From positions 1,081,193 to 1,145,192 of the forward strand of contig NZ_BAABJI010000001.1 of assembly GCF_039543225.1 (NCBI RefSeq): 64,000 nt of DNA. The letters run 5' to 3'. A model generated the notes under the pieces. The model was not told where the DNA came from. It worked only from the letters and a program-made list of their open reading frames with translations, and made no database searches. This document shows positions 29,801-37,848 of this stretch, piece after piece; the first letter of the stretch is position 1; the number at the start of each line of letters is the position of its first letter. Both the position numbers and the translations under genes were made by a program. The stretch comes from Mucilaginibacter defluvii (GTDB lineage Bacteria > Bacteroidota > Bacteroidia > Sphingobacteriales > Sphingobacteriaceae).

Positions 29801-30011
29801 GTATGGTTACCATTTTTTCAACCTCCTCGGCACTGCGGCCCGGCCATTGCGCTATGATGATGATCTGTGTATTGGTAACGTCCGGGAAGGTTTCAATAGG
29901 GGTATTAGTATAGCTCCACACACCGACCACGGCAAGTACCGCGGTTAAAAAAAACACGAAGGCCCGGTTGCGCAGCGAAAAATATATGATGCTTTTAATG
30001 AATTTGTTCAT
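26874..30011 (-). CDS. CzcA-type heavy-metal efflux RND pump
   Basis: Inner membrane proton-driven pump of 1045 residues that forms a tripartite exporter with the next two genes. RND features are visible: TM1 (AFVFFLTAVLAVVGVWSY), two large periplasmic loops, and TM helices in two repeats. The TM4 proton-relay motif reads DFGIIIDGAVVMVE (Asp396, Asp402, Glu409), which is the divalent-cation (Co/Zn/Cd, HME1-like) form and not the AxGxxVDAA form of the Cu/Ag pump CusA. Length is normal. It is the last gene of an operon that starts with a response regulator at 34609; 57 nt separate it from the adaptor gene. Confidence 0.95.
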   Translation of the reverse strand: MNKFIKSIIYFSLRNRAFVFFLTAVLAVVGVWSYTNTPIETFPDVTNTQIIIIAQWPGRSAEEVEKMVTIPMETVLNSVQKKVNLRTTSSFGLSYVRIIFDDDVDDAFARQQVLSRLSNAELPDGVKPEVEPPYGPTGEIFRYTLKSKTKSLHELTAIQDWVLDRQFKAIPGVADVNSFGGEEKDYEVSVNPSLLQKYGLTSLDVYNAINRSNINVGGDVIEKNNQAFVVRGIGLINNISEIENIIIKNVNNVPILARNIAVIKESGLPRLGQVGRDKDNDVIEGIVVMRKGENPADVLVRIKDKVQDLNENVLPKDVKIDTFYDRTILMEFCTETVIHNLLEGIVLVTVVVLLFMADWRTTLTVSIIIPLALLFAFICMRIKGMTANLISMGAVDFGIIIDGAVVMVEGLFVALDHRAKEVGMEKFNKLAKLGLFKNVGAEMGKAIFFSKLIIITCLIPIFAFQKVEGKIFSPLAYTLAFALLGALLFTLTLVPALSSVLLRKNVREKHNPIVLFFENGIKKMFRFTYRNQKMSLIVAMSAMVLTFMSAKLLGTEFLPQLNECALWVSAQLPMSSSLENSVNVTNKMRAILATFPEVKQTLSQVGRTNDGTDPKGFFNVQIQVDLLPKKQWKRHITQDELIAEMDKKLSQFPGIVFNYSQPIIDNVAEAVAGVPASMAVKIFGSDFDVLDKKADAVMSVLKHVDGVTDLGVLRNLGQPEFRIELDQRKMALYGVSTADANSVIEMAIGGKAATQLYEGERKFDIRIRYQKQYRATQEDIEKLMVPTLNGSKISIKEISTIREITGPAFVYRDNNSRYIAVKFSVRGRDLGSTIAEAQAKVNKNVQLPHAYSFTWNGEFENQIRASSTLAHVVPICLLLIFLILFVTFGNSKDALLVLLNVPFALIGGILALHITGINFSISAGIGFIALFGVCIQNGVILISVFRTNLQAGMHLDEALLDGVISRVRPVVMTALMAAIGLMPAAISTGIGSETQKPLAIVVIGGLVTSTILTLLILPVIYAIVYRLIHRRENRKLLKNIGAISS

Positions 30012-30068
30012 TGTAGTAAATATTGCGCCGATGCCAAAGGCAAAGCGGCAGTGATACGGATCAGGCGG

Positions 30069-31166
30069 TTATTCGCCTAGCAGGGCGTTGTATAAAAACA
30101 ATTGATTTTGAGATATAATGCGCTCGCCCGGTTTTAACCCGCCTGCTATATAGGTTACGCTGTCAACCGTTTTTACCGGGTTAACCTCGCGGATCTCCAT
30201 ATCGCAACGGTTATTGTATACCACCACGTAGTTTTTGCTGTTATCAAATATTACGGCTGATGCAGGCAAGGCTACAGCGGTGCCGCTTTCATTATTGGTA
30301 ACCACCACATTGGTAAACATTTCGGGTTTAAGCAGCAGGTCTTTGTTCGGCAGAGAGATGCGTACATTCATCACCTTGCTGTCCGGATCTAACACAGAGT
30401 TCACCAGGTCAATCTTACCAGTAAATACCTTATCGGGATAGGCGATGGTAGTCACTTTGGCCGTGTAACCCTGTTTTACTTTAGCAATGTCGCTTTCAAA
30501 AACGTTGGCGTTTATCCAAACATCCTTCATGTCTGATATGGTGAACAAACTCTCATTATTATCCGGCCTGATAAAGTTGCCTGCCGATATATTCTTTTCA
30601 ACCACATACCCATCTCGCGGGGCGCGGATAACCAATGTACCGTTCGCGCTGGTATTGCCCCCGCCGTTAATGGCTATCTGCTGTTTTACCTTATCATCAG
30701 CGGCCTGGGCTTTGGCGTAGTTCTCTTTAGCTTCGGTATAATCACGCTCGCTTGATATACCGTTTTTGTACAGATATTCGGCCTGTTGTAACTGGCGTTT
30801 GCTGATGGCCACATCGGCACGGGTTGATTGCTGATCGGTATAATTACCGGCTACATCGGCGCTGCGCAGTACGGCAAGCACCTGGCCTTTGGCTACTTTA
30901 TCACCTAATGATACCTTAACATCCGTAACCTGTCCGCCTGCGAAGGGGAATACCTTTACTACCTTATTCTCATCAAATGATACCTCGCCGGTGAGCGAAA
31001 GTTCATCCTTAACCTGCGATACCTTAACGGTGTCTATTTTGATCATGCGTGCCATGGAATCGCTTACGCAAACCTTTTTGGTTTCCATGGTGCCGGTTTT
31101 ATGTTCCTCGCAGGCGCTCAGCGCAAAAACTAAGGCTATGGCGCTATATGCTAATTGCTTTTTCAT
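30069..31166 (-). CDS. Efflux RND periplasmic adaptor (membrane fusion protein)
   Basis: Links the RND pump to TolC in the periplasm. From the start chosen here the protein is 365 residues: lipoprotein signal with Cys19 (ALSAC), barrel-sandwich/lipoyl halves (GGQVTDVKVSLGDKVAKGQV and TLVIRAPRDGYVVEKNISAG), an alpha-helical hairpin between them (about 110-165), and a beta-barrel (DVWINANVFESDIAKVKQGY). A further ATG exists ten codons upstream (31196), but it would overlap the TolC gene by 14 nt and place polar residues before the signal peptide, so the start at 31166 is better. No His-rich metal tail is seen. Confidence 0.92.
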   Translation of the reverse strand: MKKQLAYSAIALVFALSACEEHKTGTMETKKVCVSDSMARMIKIDTVKVSQVKDELSLTGEVSFDENKVVKVFPFAGGQVTDVKVSLGDKVAKGQVLAVLRSADVAGNYTDQQSTRADVAISKRQLQQAEYLYKNGISSERDYTEAKENYAKAQAADDKVKQQIAINGGGNTSANGTLVIRAPRDGYVVEKNISAGNFIRPDNNESLFTISDMKDVWINANVFESDIAKVKQGYTAKVTTIAYPDKVFTGKIDLVNSVLDPDSKVMNVRISLPNKDLLLKPEMFTNVVVTNNESGTAVALPASAVIFDNSKNYVVVYNNRCDMEIREVNPVKTVDSVTYIAGGLKPGERIISQNQLFLYNALLGE

Positions 31167-31182
31167 TGTATTTATAATAGGG

Positions 31183-32457
31183 TTACAGAGGATCAATTAC
31201 AGTGGTGCCTACCGCGAAATTCAGGTCGGCAATGGCTTTGTTCAGGTTATATTGCTGTTGCAATATTTTCAGCTTGGTGTCTTTGTATGAGTCAAAGAAA
31301 TCCACAAACTCGGGCAGGCTGATCTGCCTTTGTTTAAAGCTCTTCAGCATACTGGTGTACAATTGGTCGTAACGGTCGTAAAAATCGGTTTCGCTTTGGC
31401 CCAGCAACTGGTTGCTGAGGCGGTACTGATTTACAGCCGAATACACATCATTTTGTAGTTGCAGCGCGTTGTTTTGTACTACAAGCTGCTGGCCTTGGGC
31501 GCTCAATTGTGCTGCTTTAATATTACCCTGATTGCGGTTAAAAAGGGGAAGGGGGACCGAAATTTGCAAACCCACATAATGTGGCGCATAGTTGCTGTTT
31601 TGGTCATAGGCTACGCCGATGGTAACGTCGGGTTTGGCTAAGGCTTTTTGCAGCAATACGTTATCGTTATTTTGCTGTAAGGTATACTGGCCGGCCAGGT
31701 AATCGCCACGTAGGGTTTTGGCTTTTTCAGCAAGCTCAGCTGCGTTTAATGGTGTGTTTGTTGCCTTGAAACTTATTTGTGGAAATACAAATTTATCAGC
31801 AGATACACCAAGCAATGTTTTAAGCTCACTTTGCAGTTGCGTAAGCTGGCGGTTGTTCTCCACCAAATCATTCTGCAAGCTAAAAAGCAATGCTTTTAAC
31901 CGCACCACATCTTTTAGTGAATTATTGCCTGCATCATACGATTTCTGGATTGCATTAACCAGGTTTTGTGCCGATGCTATTTCGGTTTGATAAACTTTGC
32001 CCTGCTCTGCAAGATTTGATATTTGCGCAAAATCAAGCAGCAGGTTGTAGCGCAGGTTGCGCAGCAGGTCGTCAAACGCGGCTTGCTGTATGCTGGCATC
32101 ATCCTTGGCTACCTTTACCTGTTTGCCACGTTTGCCGGCAGTGGTAAATACCTGGCTGAGTTGCAAAAATATCTGCCCGGTGTTTTTGCTGTGGTCAAAA
32201 AACTTGCCTGAGTTGTCAGTAATATTTTGATCGGTGCTTAACACCGGGTTATCCCACAAACCAGCCTGTTTAATGAGTGCCTTTGAGGCATCTACATTAT
32301 ACTTTTGGGCCAGTAAGGTAAGGTTGTTCTGTAAAAAAAGACTTTCGCTGTCCTTAAAGTTCAGCTTTAGGGTGTCTGTCTGACTGTAGGCCTTCGGGGC
32401 GCTGCATATTGCCAGTACGGGCAGCAGTAGTTTGAATAAGTTTTTATAAGGTGCCAT
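31183..32457 (-). CDS. TolC family outer membrane efflux protein
   Basis: Outer membrane channel of the metal efflux system, 424 residues. A signal peptide (to about KAYSQ) is followed by two OEP repeats of long helices; LFLQNNLTLLAQKYNVDAS and VQISVPLPLFNRNQGNIKAAQL-like segments (VGLQISVPLPLFNRNQGNIK) are typical for the CzcC/CusC group. Coiled-coil heptads are clear in about 270-330. 88 nt separate it from the sensor kinase, and this gap holds an inverted repeat. The next gene begins 16 nt after its stop. Confidence 0.92.
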   Translation of the reverse strand: MAPYKNLFKLLLPVLAICSAPKAYSQTDTLKLNFKDSESLFLQNNLTLLAQKYNVDASKALIKQAGLWDNPVLSTDQNITDNSGKFFDHSKNTGQIFLQLSQVFTTAGKRGKQVKVAKDDASIQQAAFDDLLRNLRYNLLLDFAQISNLAEQGKVYQTEIASAQNLVNAIQKSYDAGNNSLKDVVRLKALLFSLQNDLVENNRQLTQLQSELKTLLGVSADKFVFPQISFKATNTPLNAAELAEKAKTLRGDYLAGQYTLQQNNDNVLLQKALAKPDVTIGVAYDQNSNYAPHYVGLQISVPLPLFNRNQGNIKAAQLSAQGQQLVVQNNALQLQNDVYSAVNQYRLSNQLLGQSETDFYDRYDQLYTSMLKSFKQRQISLPEFVDFFDSYKDTKLKILQQQYNLNKAIADLNFAVGTTVIDPL

Positions 32458-32496
32458 TATAGTTTTGTTCTGATCTTTCGATAGATCAAAACTATA
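32458..32496 (-). promoter_or_regulatory. Inverted repeat directly upstream of the TolC gene
   Basis: Arms TATAGTTTTG-(TTCT)-GATCT and AGATC-AAAACTATA around TTCGAT touch the start codon of the TolC gene. It could be an operator for the adjacent response regulator or a transcript hairpin that reduces readthrough from the regulator genes into the pump genes. No T-run follows on the minus strand, so a plain terminator is less likely. Confidence 0.45.
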
Positions 32497-32545
32497 ATGG
32501 CCGAATTGGAAGCGAATTAAACCTGCATTAAAATGCCATTAGAAT

Positions 32546-33916
32546 TTAAAATGCACTGTTTTTAGCAAATTCAACAATAAAAGTACTGCCTGTTTTACCG
32601 TCTGATAATACTTTTATGCGCCCGTGGCAAAGCTGTATTATTTTATCGGTGATATACAGGCCGAGCCCGCTGCCGGGCAGTTTTTTAACATTGCCCGCGC
32701 GGTAAAAAGGGCGCAGTACTTTCTGGCGGTCATCTTCTGCTATGCCCGGTCCCTGATCGGTAATGGCAATACTCACCTGTGTTGGCAAGGCTTCAAACTT
32801 AATGCTCACCGGCTCGCCGCCTGAGTATTTAAAGGCGTTTTCAATAATATTGTTTAATGCAATGTATAGCAGGGGTTTATTCCCTGAAATTTCGAGATCA
32901 CCTTCGTTCTCCGGCATGGTGCCTAAGGTGAGGTGCAGTTTGCCAGAGCCTTTCTTTTCTGTCCAGCTTTCATGCAGTTCCCACAGCAATTCGTCAATCC
33001 GCACCGGTGATATTCTGGCCTGGGTATAATTCATATCTACCTGCGCCAGTTCCATCAGGCTGGTAATGGTTTCCTGCAGGCGCAGGGCATCGGCAGATAT
33101 GGATGCCAAAATTCGCTCATACTCATCAGTATTCCGCGCTTTGGTTAAGGCAACTTCAACCTCGCCCATAATACTGGTGAGCGGGGTGCGCAACTCGTGC
33201 GAGGCATTGGCTACAAAAGTTTGCTGCAGTTCAAAAGCGTTTTCAAGCCGCTCCAGCAGGCTGTTAAAATTGCTGATCAGTTCATCAATCTCATCCTTAT
33301 TGTTCTCCTCCTCAACCCGCATGTGCAGGTTGCTTGAGCGTATTTGCCCCATTTGGGTGATAACCTTTTTAATAGGGGCGAGTGCACGGTTGGCAAATAA
33401 TTGCCCTGCAAAAAATAATACCGCGGTAAATATTATAAATAATACAACACCTACCTGGCTCAGCATGGTAACACGGCGGGCAAAACTACGGTCAACGGCC
33501 GATACCAGTATCACAAAATCGCCCTGATTATCATGATACAATTTACCTACCACCTGGCGGTTGCCATCCTGGTATTTGAGGTACTTATCCTTACGTACCT
33601 GTTCAATGATGGTATCAGTCCAAAAAATGTTGTTATGGGTATTAAAAGCCGATTTATTATCGTTATCATAAACCTTTATCACTTCGCCGCTCAGCTTATC
33701 AAGATAGCGTTGCTGTACCTGTACCAGCGAGTCGGCATTGATCTCATCGGCCTTTAAATAAAGTTGTGAGGCTACGTTGGCGCGGTCGGTAAGGCGGTTA
33801 TAAAAATCCTCGCGAGAGAAAGAATACACCGCCAGGTACAGCGCCACCAGCACCAGCAGCAAAGCACCCGAACTGATGAGCGTAAAATATAACGACAGGC
33901 GGGTTTTGATCTTCAT
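32546..33916 (-). CDS. Sensor histidine kinase of the metal efflux operon
   Basis: Membrane sensor of 456 residues with two TM helices (about 8-30 and 150-172) and a ~115-residue periplasmic loop, a HAMP linker (about 175-228), HisKA with His240 in NASHELRTPLTSI, and HATPase with N-box NNIIENAFKYS, G1 DQGPGIA and G2 GSGLGLYI. All motifs are intact. It follows the response regulator by 6 nt, so the two form the usual pair (CusRS/CzcRS-like). The periplasmic loop has no obvious His or Met cluster, so the ligand metal cannot be read from it. Confidence 0.94.
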   Translation of the reverse strand: MKIKTRLSLYFTLISSGALLLVLVALYLAVYSFSREDFYNRLTDRANVASQLYLKADEINADSLVQVQQRYLDKLSGEVIKVYDNDNKSAFNTHNNIFWTDTIIEQVRKDKYLKYQDGNRQVVGKLYHDNQGDFVILVSAVDRSFARRVTMLSQVGVVLFIIFTAVLFFAGQLFANRALAPIKKVITQMGQIRSSNLHMRVEEENNKDEIDELISNFNSLLERLENAFELQQTFVANASHELRTPLTSIMGEVEVALTKARNTDEYERILASISADALRLQETITSLMELAQVDMNYTQARISPVRIDELLWELHESWTEKKGSGKLHLTLGTMPENEGDLEISGNKPLLYIALNNIIENAFKYSGGEPVSIKFEALPTQVSIAITDQGPGIAEDDRQKVLRPFYRAGNVKKLPGSGLGLYITDKIIQLCHGRIKVLSDGKTGSTFIVEFAKNSAF

Positions 33917-33922
33917 TACCTG

Positions 33923-34609
33923 TTATTTTTCCTTTAAAATGTAACCCATGCCAATTACGGTGTGTATCAGCTTCTTGTCAAAACCCTTTTGAATTTTGTT
34001 GCGCAGGTAGTTCACATACACATCAACCATGTTTGTTTGCGTATCAAAATTGATTCCCCAAACCTTTTCGGTGATATACTCACGTGATAACAGCTTGTTG
34101 GCATTGCGGATAAAAAGCTCCAGCAGGGCATATTCCTTGGCGGTCAGGGCTATCTGCTTACCCGCGCGCTCGGCGGTTTTATCCCAAATGTTGAGTTTAA
34201 GGTCGCTAAAAGTGAGGAAGTGGTTTTCGCCGCCGTCATTCGCGGGCTGCCTGCGGCGTAGCAATGCTTCAATCCGGGCAAGCAATTCCTTAAAATGGAA
34301 TGGTTTAACCAGGTAATCGTCGGCACCCGCGTGCAGACCGTTTACTTTATCATCAATTGTGCCCAGCGCGCTTAATATCAGCACCGGTGCCTCCGGCTGT
34401 TTCTGGCGTATCTGTTTACATAGCTCCATGCCGCTCAGCAGGGGCAGCATCATATCGAGGATGAAAACGTCGTACTTATTTTGCAGCATCATGGTAAGCC
34501 CGGCTATGCCATCCTCAGCCACGTCAACGCTGTAGCCGTGCTCTTCCAGTCCCTTTTTTATAAAGGACGAAACTTTTTCTTCATCTTCAACTAAACAAAT
34601 ACGCTTCAT
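33923..34609 (-). CDS. OmpR/PhoB-type response regulator
   Basis: DNA-binding partner of the kinase above, 228 residues. Receiver with acidic pocket Glu8-Asp9, phospho-acceptor Asp52 (FILDMMLP), Thr/Ser switch (LILSALG) and Lys in VKPFHF; then a winged-helix trans_reg_C domain (about 130-225; LTAKEYALLELFIRNANKLL and NMVDVYVNYLRNKI). It is the first gene of the efflux operon. Its likely targets are its own promoter and the repeat before the TolC gene. Confidence 0.94.
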   Translation of the reverse strand: MKRICLVEDEEKVSSFIKKGLEEHGYSVDVAEDGIAGLTMMLQNKYDVFILDMMLPLLSGMELCKQIRQKQPEAPVLILSALGTIDDKVNGLHAGADDYLVKPFHFKELLARIEALLRRRQPANDGGENHFLTFSDLKLNIWDKTAERAGKQIALTAKEYALLELFIRNANKLLSREYITEKVWGINFDTQTNMVDVYVNYLRNKIQKGFDKKLIHTVIGMGYILKEK

Positions 34610-34671
34610 ATTAATTAGCGGCTATTAATATGCAATTTTAAGCATTTAATAACCTACTATAAAGCGCTTGC

Positions 34672-35859
34672 TTATTTAGCGGCGGTTATGCTGTAAATCA
34701 CACCGTTCTCATCGTCAGAAACATAGATGATGCCTTCGGTTTTAGATGCTATGATACCGGTGGGCCTGCCAATGCGGCTTTTGCCATCGTTACTTAAAAA
34801 GCCCCAAAAAAAGTCGGTAACCTTGGTTGGCTGGCCATTTACGTATTGAATGCGCTGTACTTTATAACCCTCGGGTTTTTTGCGGTTCCAGGAGCCGTGC
34901 CAGGCAACAAGGGCATCATTTTTAAATTCTGAGAAATCTTTGGTGTCGCCAATAAACCTGAAATCAATGGGCGCGGAATGCGCCGGAAACGTAATTACAG
35001 CCGGCACGGTTGTTTGCGCATAACCATCTTTGGTACCCCCAACAGGGTCTTCGCGTGTAGGATCCACCTGCCGCTTGCCGAAAACCATGGGCCAGCCATA
35101 GTCTCCCCCATCCGTTATTTTGTTAAGTTCTTCGGGCGGAATTTCATCGCCGCGCCAGTCGGTACCGTTATCGCATCCCCAAATTTCTTTTGTTTCAGGA
35201 TGCCAGTCAAAGCCTATGGTATTGCGCAAACCTTTTGCAAACACCCGGCGCGCGCTGCCATCAGGTTTAATTTGAAGCATGGTGGCGTGTTCTTTATTAG
35301 TTTCACCACAGTCATTGCAATCACTGCCTACGGTCATGTACAACATGCCGTCCTGCCCAAAGGCTATCATGCGGTTGTTGTGCTGGCTGCCCTCGGGCAG
35401 GTCTTTAATGAGAGTGGCTGTATCTGTAACAGAACCATCAACATTTATGCGCCCGCGCTTTAATATTTTGCTGGACGCCACGTAAAGCCAGCCGTTATGT
35501 ATAGTAATGCCATGTACATCCTCAAACTTCCAGATTGTTTTAACATTGGCGAAGCGGCCTTTAGCGTCCTTACCGGATAGGTGTAGTACGTCCCCCTTAT
35601 CGCGCCGGGTAACGTAAAGCGATCCATCAGTATTAACTGCCATTATACGGGGCTTGCCCAAACCGGTTGCGGCAATGCTTACCCTGTATCCATCGGGTAC
35701 TTTTAAATTAGCGGCCATCCCCTCGGTAAATTTTACCTGTGCCGGGTAATTGGTGTTGATGGTTGCGGTGAATTTTTCGTCGGGCGCTATGCCCTTCTGG
35801 GCGAAAGCGAACGTGGGTAAGGCTGCTGAAAGTGTTAAAATAAAGAATGTGTTTTTCAT
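34672..35859 (-). CDS. Secreted PQQ-type sugar/sorbosone dehydrogenase family protein
   Basis: Beta-propeller oxidoreductase of 395 residues with an N-terminal signal peptide (cleavage near FAFAQ). The family block is clear: NNRMIAFGQDGMLYMTVGS, GLRNTIGFDWHPETKEIW, CDNGTDWRGDEIPPEELN and YGWPMVFG. Soluble glucose/sorbosone dehydrogenases bind PQQ with calcium in the propeller and oxidise sugars in the periplasm. A CxxC (SDCNDCGE) is present. Many Bacteroidota family members have no known substrate, so only the fold and cofactor class are inferred. It ends 62 nt upstream of the response regulator start and may be co-transcribed. Confidence 0.85.
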   Translation of the reverse strand: MKNTFFILTLSAALPTFAFAQKGIAPDEKFTATINTNYPAQVKFTEGMAANLKVPDGYRVSIAATGLGKPRIMAVNTDGSLYVTRRDKGDVLHLSGKDAKGRFANVKTIWKFEDVHGITIHNGWLYVASSKILKRGRINVDGSVTDTATLIKDLPEGSQHNNRMIAFGQDGMLYMTVGSDCNDCGETNKEHATMLQIKPDGSARRVFAKGLRNTIGFDWHPETKEIWGCDNGTDWRGDEIPPEELNKITDGGDYGWPMVFGKRQVDPTREDPVGGTKDGYAQTTVPAVITFPAHSAPIDFRFIGDTKDFSEFKNDALVAWHGSWNRKKPEGYKVQRIQYVNGQPTKVTDFFWGFLSNDGKSRIGRPTGIIASKTEGIIYVSDDENGVIYSITAAK

Positions 35860-36053
35860 GGAACTGATAGATATAACTGATTAACAAGCAGCGGTAAACA
35901 ATGTTGGGTTGTAGTTAATTTATTATATCAAAAATTAATTAAAATATAACTTTATACTTCTCCTGGTATTATTACACCGCTAATTAGTCGCTAAAGCACC
36001 CGTAATAGTTAAACTTTCGACGCTAAGTTTGTTAATAAATAAATGCTAAAATT

Positions 36054-36515
36054 ATGAATACAGCCGATTTTGAAATTAAAACCAATATCCAGATCAGTAA
36101 GCCAATAGCTGAAGTTTTCGAGGCAATTGTTGATCCTCAAAAAATGTCGAACTATTTTATTGCAAACGGAAGCGCACGATTAGAAGAAGGGAAGCAGGTA
36201 ATGTGGAGCTTTCCGGAGTTTGAAGGGGAGTTTCCGGTAAATGTGAAAAAGATTGATGCCAACGAGCTTATAGCGCTTACCTGGGATGTTGAAGGTACAC
36301 CGTTTTTAGTAGAGATGATATTAACGCCGCGCGGAGATAACGCCACCAAGCTTACTGTTACCGAAAAGAGTACGGCCGCCGAGCGGCCATCCATACAATG
36401 GCTTAAAAATAATACCGAAGGATGGGCCAACTTTTCAGCCTGCTTAAAGGCTTATCTGGAGTATGGCATCAATCTGCGTAAAGGGGCGTTTGATTTTATG
36501 AACGACGATAAATAA
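36054..36515 (+). CDS. SRPBCC/AHSA1-family protein
   Basis: Small helix-grip (START/Bet v1-like) protein of 153 residues. Typical points are the N-terminal strand with ISKPIAEVFEAIVDPQKMSNYF, the central VMWSFPEFEGEFPVNVKKID, and the closing helix (NNTEGWANFSACLKAYLEYG). The AHSA1 group binds hydrophobic ligands or partners, but no specific function can be inferred. A -7-like box TAAGTTTG (36024-36031) lies 22 nt before the start. The HAD gene follows after 42 nt. Confidence 0.85.
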   Translation: MNTADFEIKTNIQISKPIAEVFEAIVDPQKMSNYFIANGSARLEEGKQVMWSFPEFEGEFPVNVKKIDANELIALTWDVEGTPFLVEMILTPRGDNATKLTVTEKSTAAERPSIQWLKNNTEGWANFSACLKAYLEYGINLRKGAFDFMNDDK

Positions 36516-36557
36516 TTATAGCTTTTATTTTGCGCAAAACGCTATTTTTAAGGCGTT

Positions 36558-37241
36558 ATGAGTATAAAAGTTATCGCGTTTGATGCGGATGATACCCTTT
36601 GGGTAAATGAGCCGTACTTCAGGCGTACCGAAGAAGAATTTTATAAACTGCTGAATGAATTTTTGCAGCAGCACGCGCTTGAGCGGGAGTTGCTGAAAAC
36701 CGAAATCGGCAACTTAAAACTTTACGGCTACGGTGTAAAAGGCTTCATCCTATCCATGATAGAAACGGCCCTTACTGTTACAAACAATACTATCCCGGCT
36801 GAGATTATCGGGCAGATAATCAACTTAGGTAAAGCGCTGCTCGATGAGCCGATTGAATTGCTGGATGGTGTTGAAGAGGTTTTAAGCGGGCTTAAAGAAC
36901 GTTATCACCTGGTGGTAGCCACGAAGGGTGACCTGCTCGACCAGGAGCGCAAACTCAAGAAATCGGGTTTGAGCCATTATTTTCATCATATCGAGATCAT
37001 GTCTGAAAAGGACGATGCCAATTACCTCAAACTGGTAAAGCACCTTGATATTCAGCCGGATGAATTGCTGATGATCGGCAACTCTTTAAAGTCGGATATT
37101 ATGCCGGTGCTCAACATTGGCGGCTCGGCCATACACGTGCCTTACCACATAACATGGGCGCATGAGCAGATTGAAGATACTATTGATAACGAAAAATTTG
37201 AGAGTATAGTTAGTATTAGAGAGATATTGGAAATGGTGTAA
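36558..37241 (+). CDS. HAD-superfamily hydrolase
   Basis: Cytosolic phosphatase-like enzyme of 227 residues. Motif I is FDADDTLW (nucleophile Asp9, acid Asp11), motif II is VVATKGD (Thr), and motifs III-IV are KK...SGL with GNSLKSDIMPVLNIG. The all-helical cap between motif I and II is a C1-type as in phosphoglycolate phosphatase relatives. The substrate is unknown. It is preceded by the SRPBCC gene and followed at once by repeat copy B. Confidence 0.88.
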   Translation: MSIKVIAFDADDTLWVNEPYFRRTEEEFYKLLNEFLQQHALERELLKTEIGNLKLYGYGVKGFILSMIETALTVTNNTIPAEIIGQIINLGKALLDEPIELLDGVEEVLSGLKERYHLVVATKGDLLDQERKLKKSGLSHYFHHIEIMSEKDDANYLKLVKHLDIQPDELLMIGNSLKSDIMPVLNIGGSAIHVPYHITWAHEQIEDTIDNEKFESIVSIREILEMV

Positions 37242-37475
37242 AGCCTGTCCTTAACTTCTTTTGAGCGATCAAAAGAAACAAAACTTAGCGTTAGCGATCT
37301 CATGAGCACAATTAAAATAAACATAGCGAATAAATCGCCGGCTACGTCCTGCCCGGTGAATGGTTGTGCTTTGGCAAGGCTTGTGCTGCTCCGGGCATTA
37401 CTGATGCCGGGTTTATAGGTTATTTACAGATTGTGCGTACAAATTGTCATTCCGAACGAAGGTACGAGGAGGAAT
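37242..37475 (-). repeat. Dispersed intergenic repeat, copy B (inverted relative to copy A)
   Basis: Starts right after the HAD stop codon. Its reverse complement matches 26347-26585, with 87 identical bases at 37279-37365. The terminal hairpin (TTCTTTTGA-GCGA-TCAAAAGAA, near 37257-37278) is preserved with base changes that keep pairing. The two copies are in opposite orientation, 11 kb apart. Confidence 0.85.
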
Positions 37476-37552
37476 CTGTCGCGTGGCAATGACGCGTGCA
37501 GATTTCTCACTACTGCATTGAAATGACAGGTTAAAAAAGTGTTTAAATAAGT
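37476..37552. repeat. REP-like tail with GTCATT / AATGAC motifs
   Basis: The run from GTCATTCCGAACGAAGG (37446) to GAAATGACAGG (37530) holds inverted copies of TGTCATT and AATGACA and a central GCGTGGCAATGACGCGTGC. This resembles common Bacteroidota intergenic palindromic units. Only part of it is shared with copy A. No gene is seen in 37242-37588. Confidence 0.5.
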
Positions 37553-37577
37553 AGCCCCTCTACATAGGAGAGGGGCT
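37553..37577 (-). terminator. Terminator of the SDR/Atu4866 operon
   Basis: Perfect 9-bp stem AGCCCCTCT / AGAGGGGCT with a 7-nt loop lies 11 nt beyond the stop codon of the Atu4866-type gene. On the minus strand it runs into ACTTATTTAAACACTTTTTT. Confidence 0.7.
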
Positions 37578-37588
37578 GGAGTAAGGTA

Positions 37589-37825
37589 TCAATCCTTACG
37601 GTATAAAACCATTCCGGCGTGGTATAATATACCATCTCTGAAGTCGCCATCAGCGGTAAAGCCGGTGTCATCAACATATTCAATATGGTCGCCTTCAATG
37701 GTGTAAATGCCCTGGTAGGCGCTTTCGCGGTTACCGCGGGCTTCATCATAACGGCCGTTGGGTAACAAATTGTGGCGTATATAACCATCCTTGGTTACCC
37801 ACATGCCCGCATACTTATTATCCAT
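37589..37825 (-). CDS. Atu4866 domain-containing small protein
   Basis: 78 residues without signal peptide or membrane segment. The sequence (YAGMWVTKDGYIRHNLLPNG, RESAYQGIYTIEGDHIEY, DGILYHAGMVLYR) matches the Atu4866 family as I recall it, a small beta-barrel named after an Agrobacterium structure. Family members often lie next to SDR or other oxidoreductase genes, as here, where the SDR gene ends 23 nt upstream. The biochemical role is unknown. Confidence 0.8.
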   Translation of the reverse strand: MDNKYAGMWVTKDGYIRHNLLPNGRYDEARGNRESAYQGIYTIEGDHIEYVDDTGFTADGDFRDGILYHAGMVLYRKD

Positions 37826-37848
37826 TTTGTTATTATTATCAGTTTCAA

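Noticed and set aside
31167..31196. Upstream ATG for the periplasmic adaptor
   Set aside because: It would overlap the TolC gene and spoil a good lipoprotein signal that starts at 31166.
26874..34609. Cus-type copper/silver exporter
   Set aside because: The TM4 motif DFGIIIDGA is the divalent-cation form, and no Met-rich or CusF-like small protein is present.
37543..37788. 81-codon frame on the minus strand overlapping the Atu4866 gene
   Set aside because: It is in another frame of a gene with a recognisable family and would run through its terminator.
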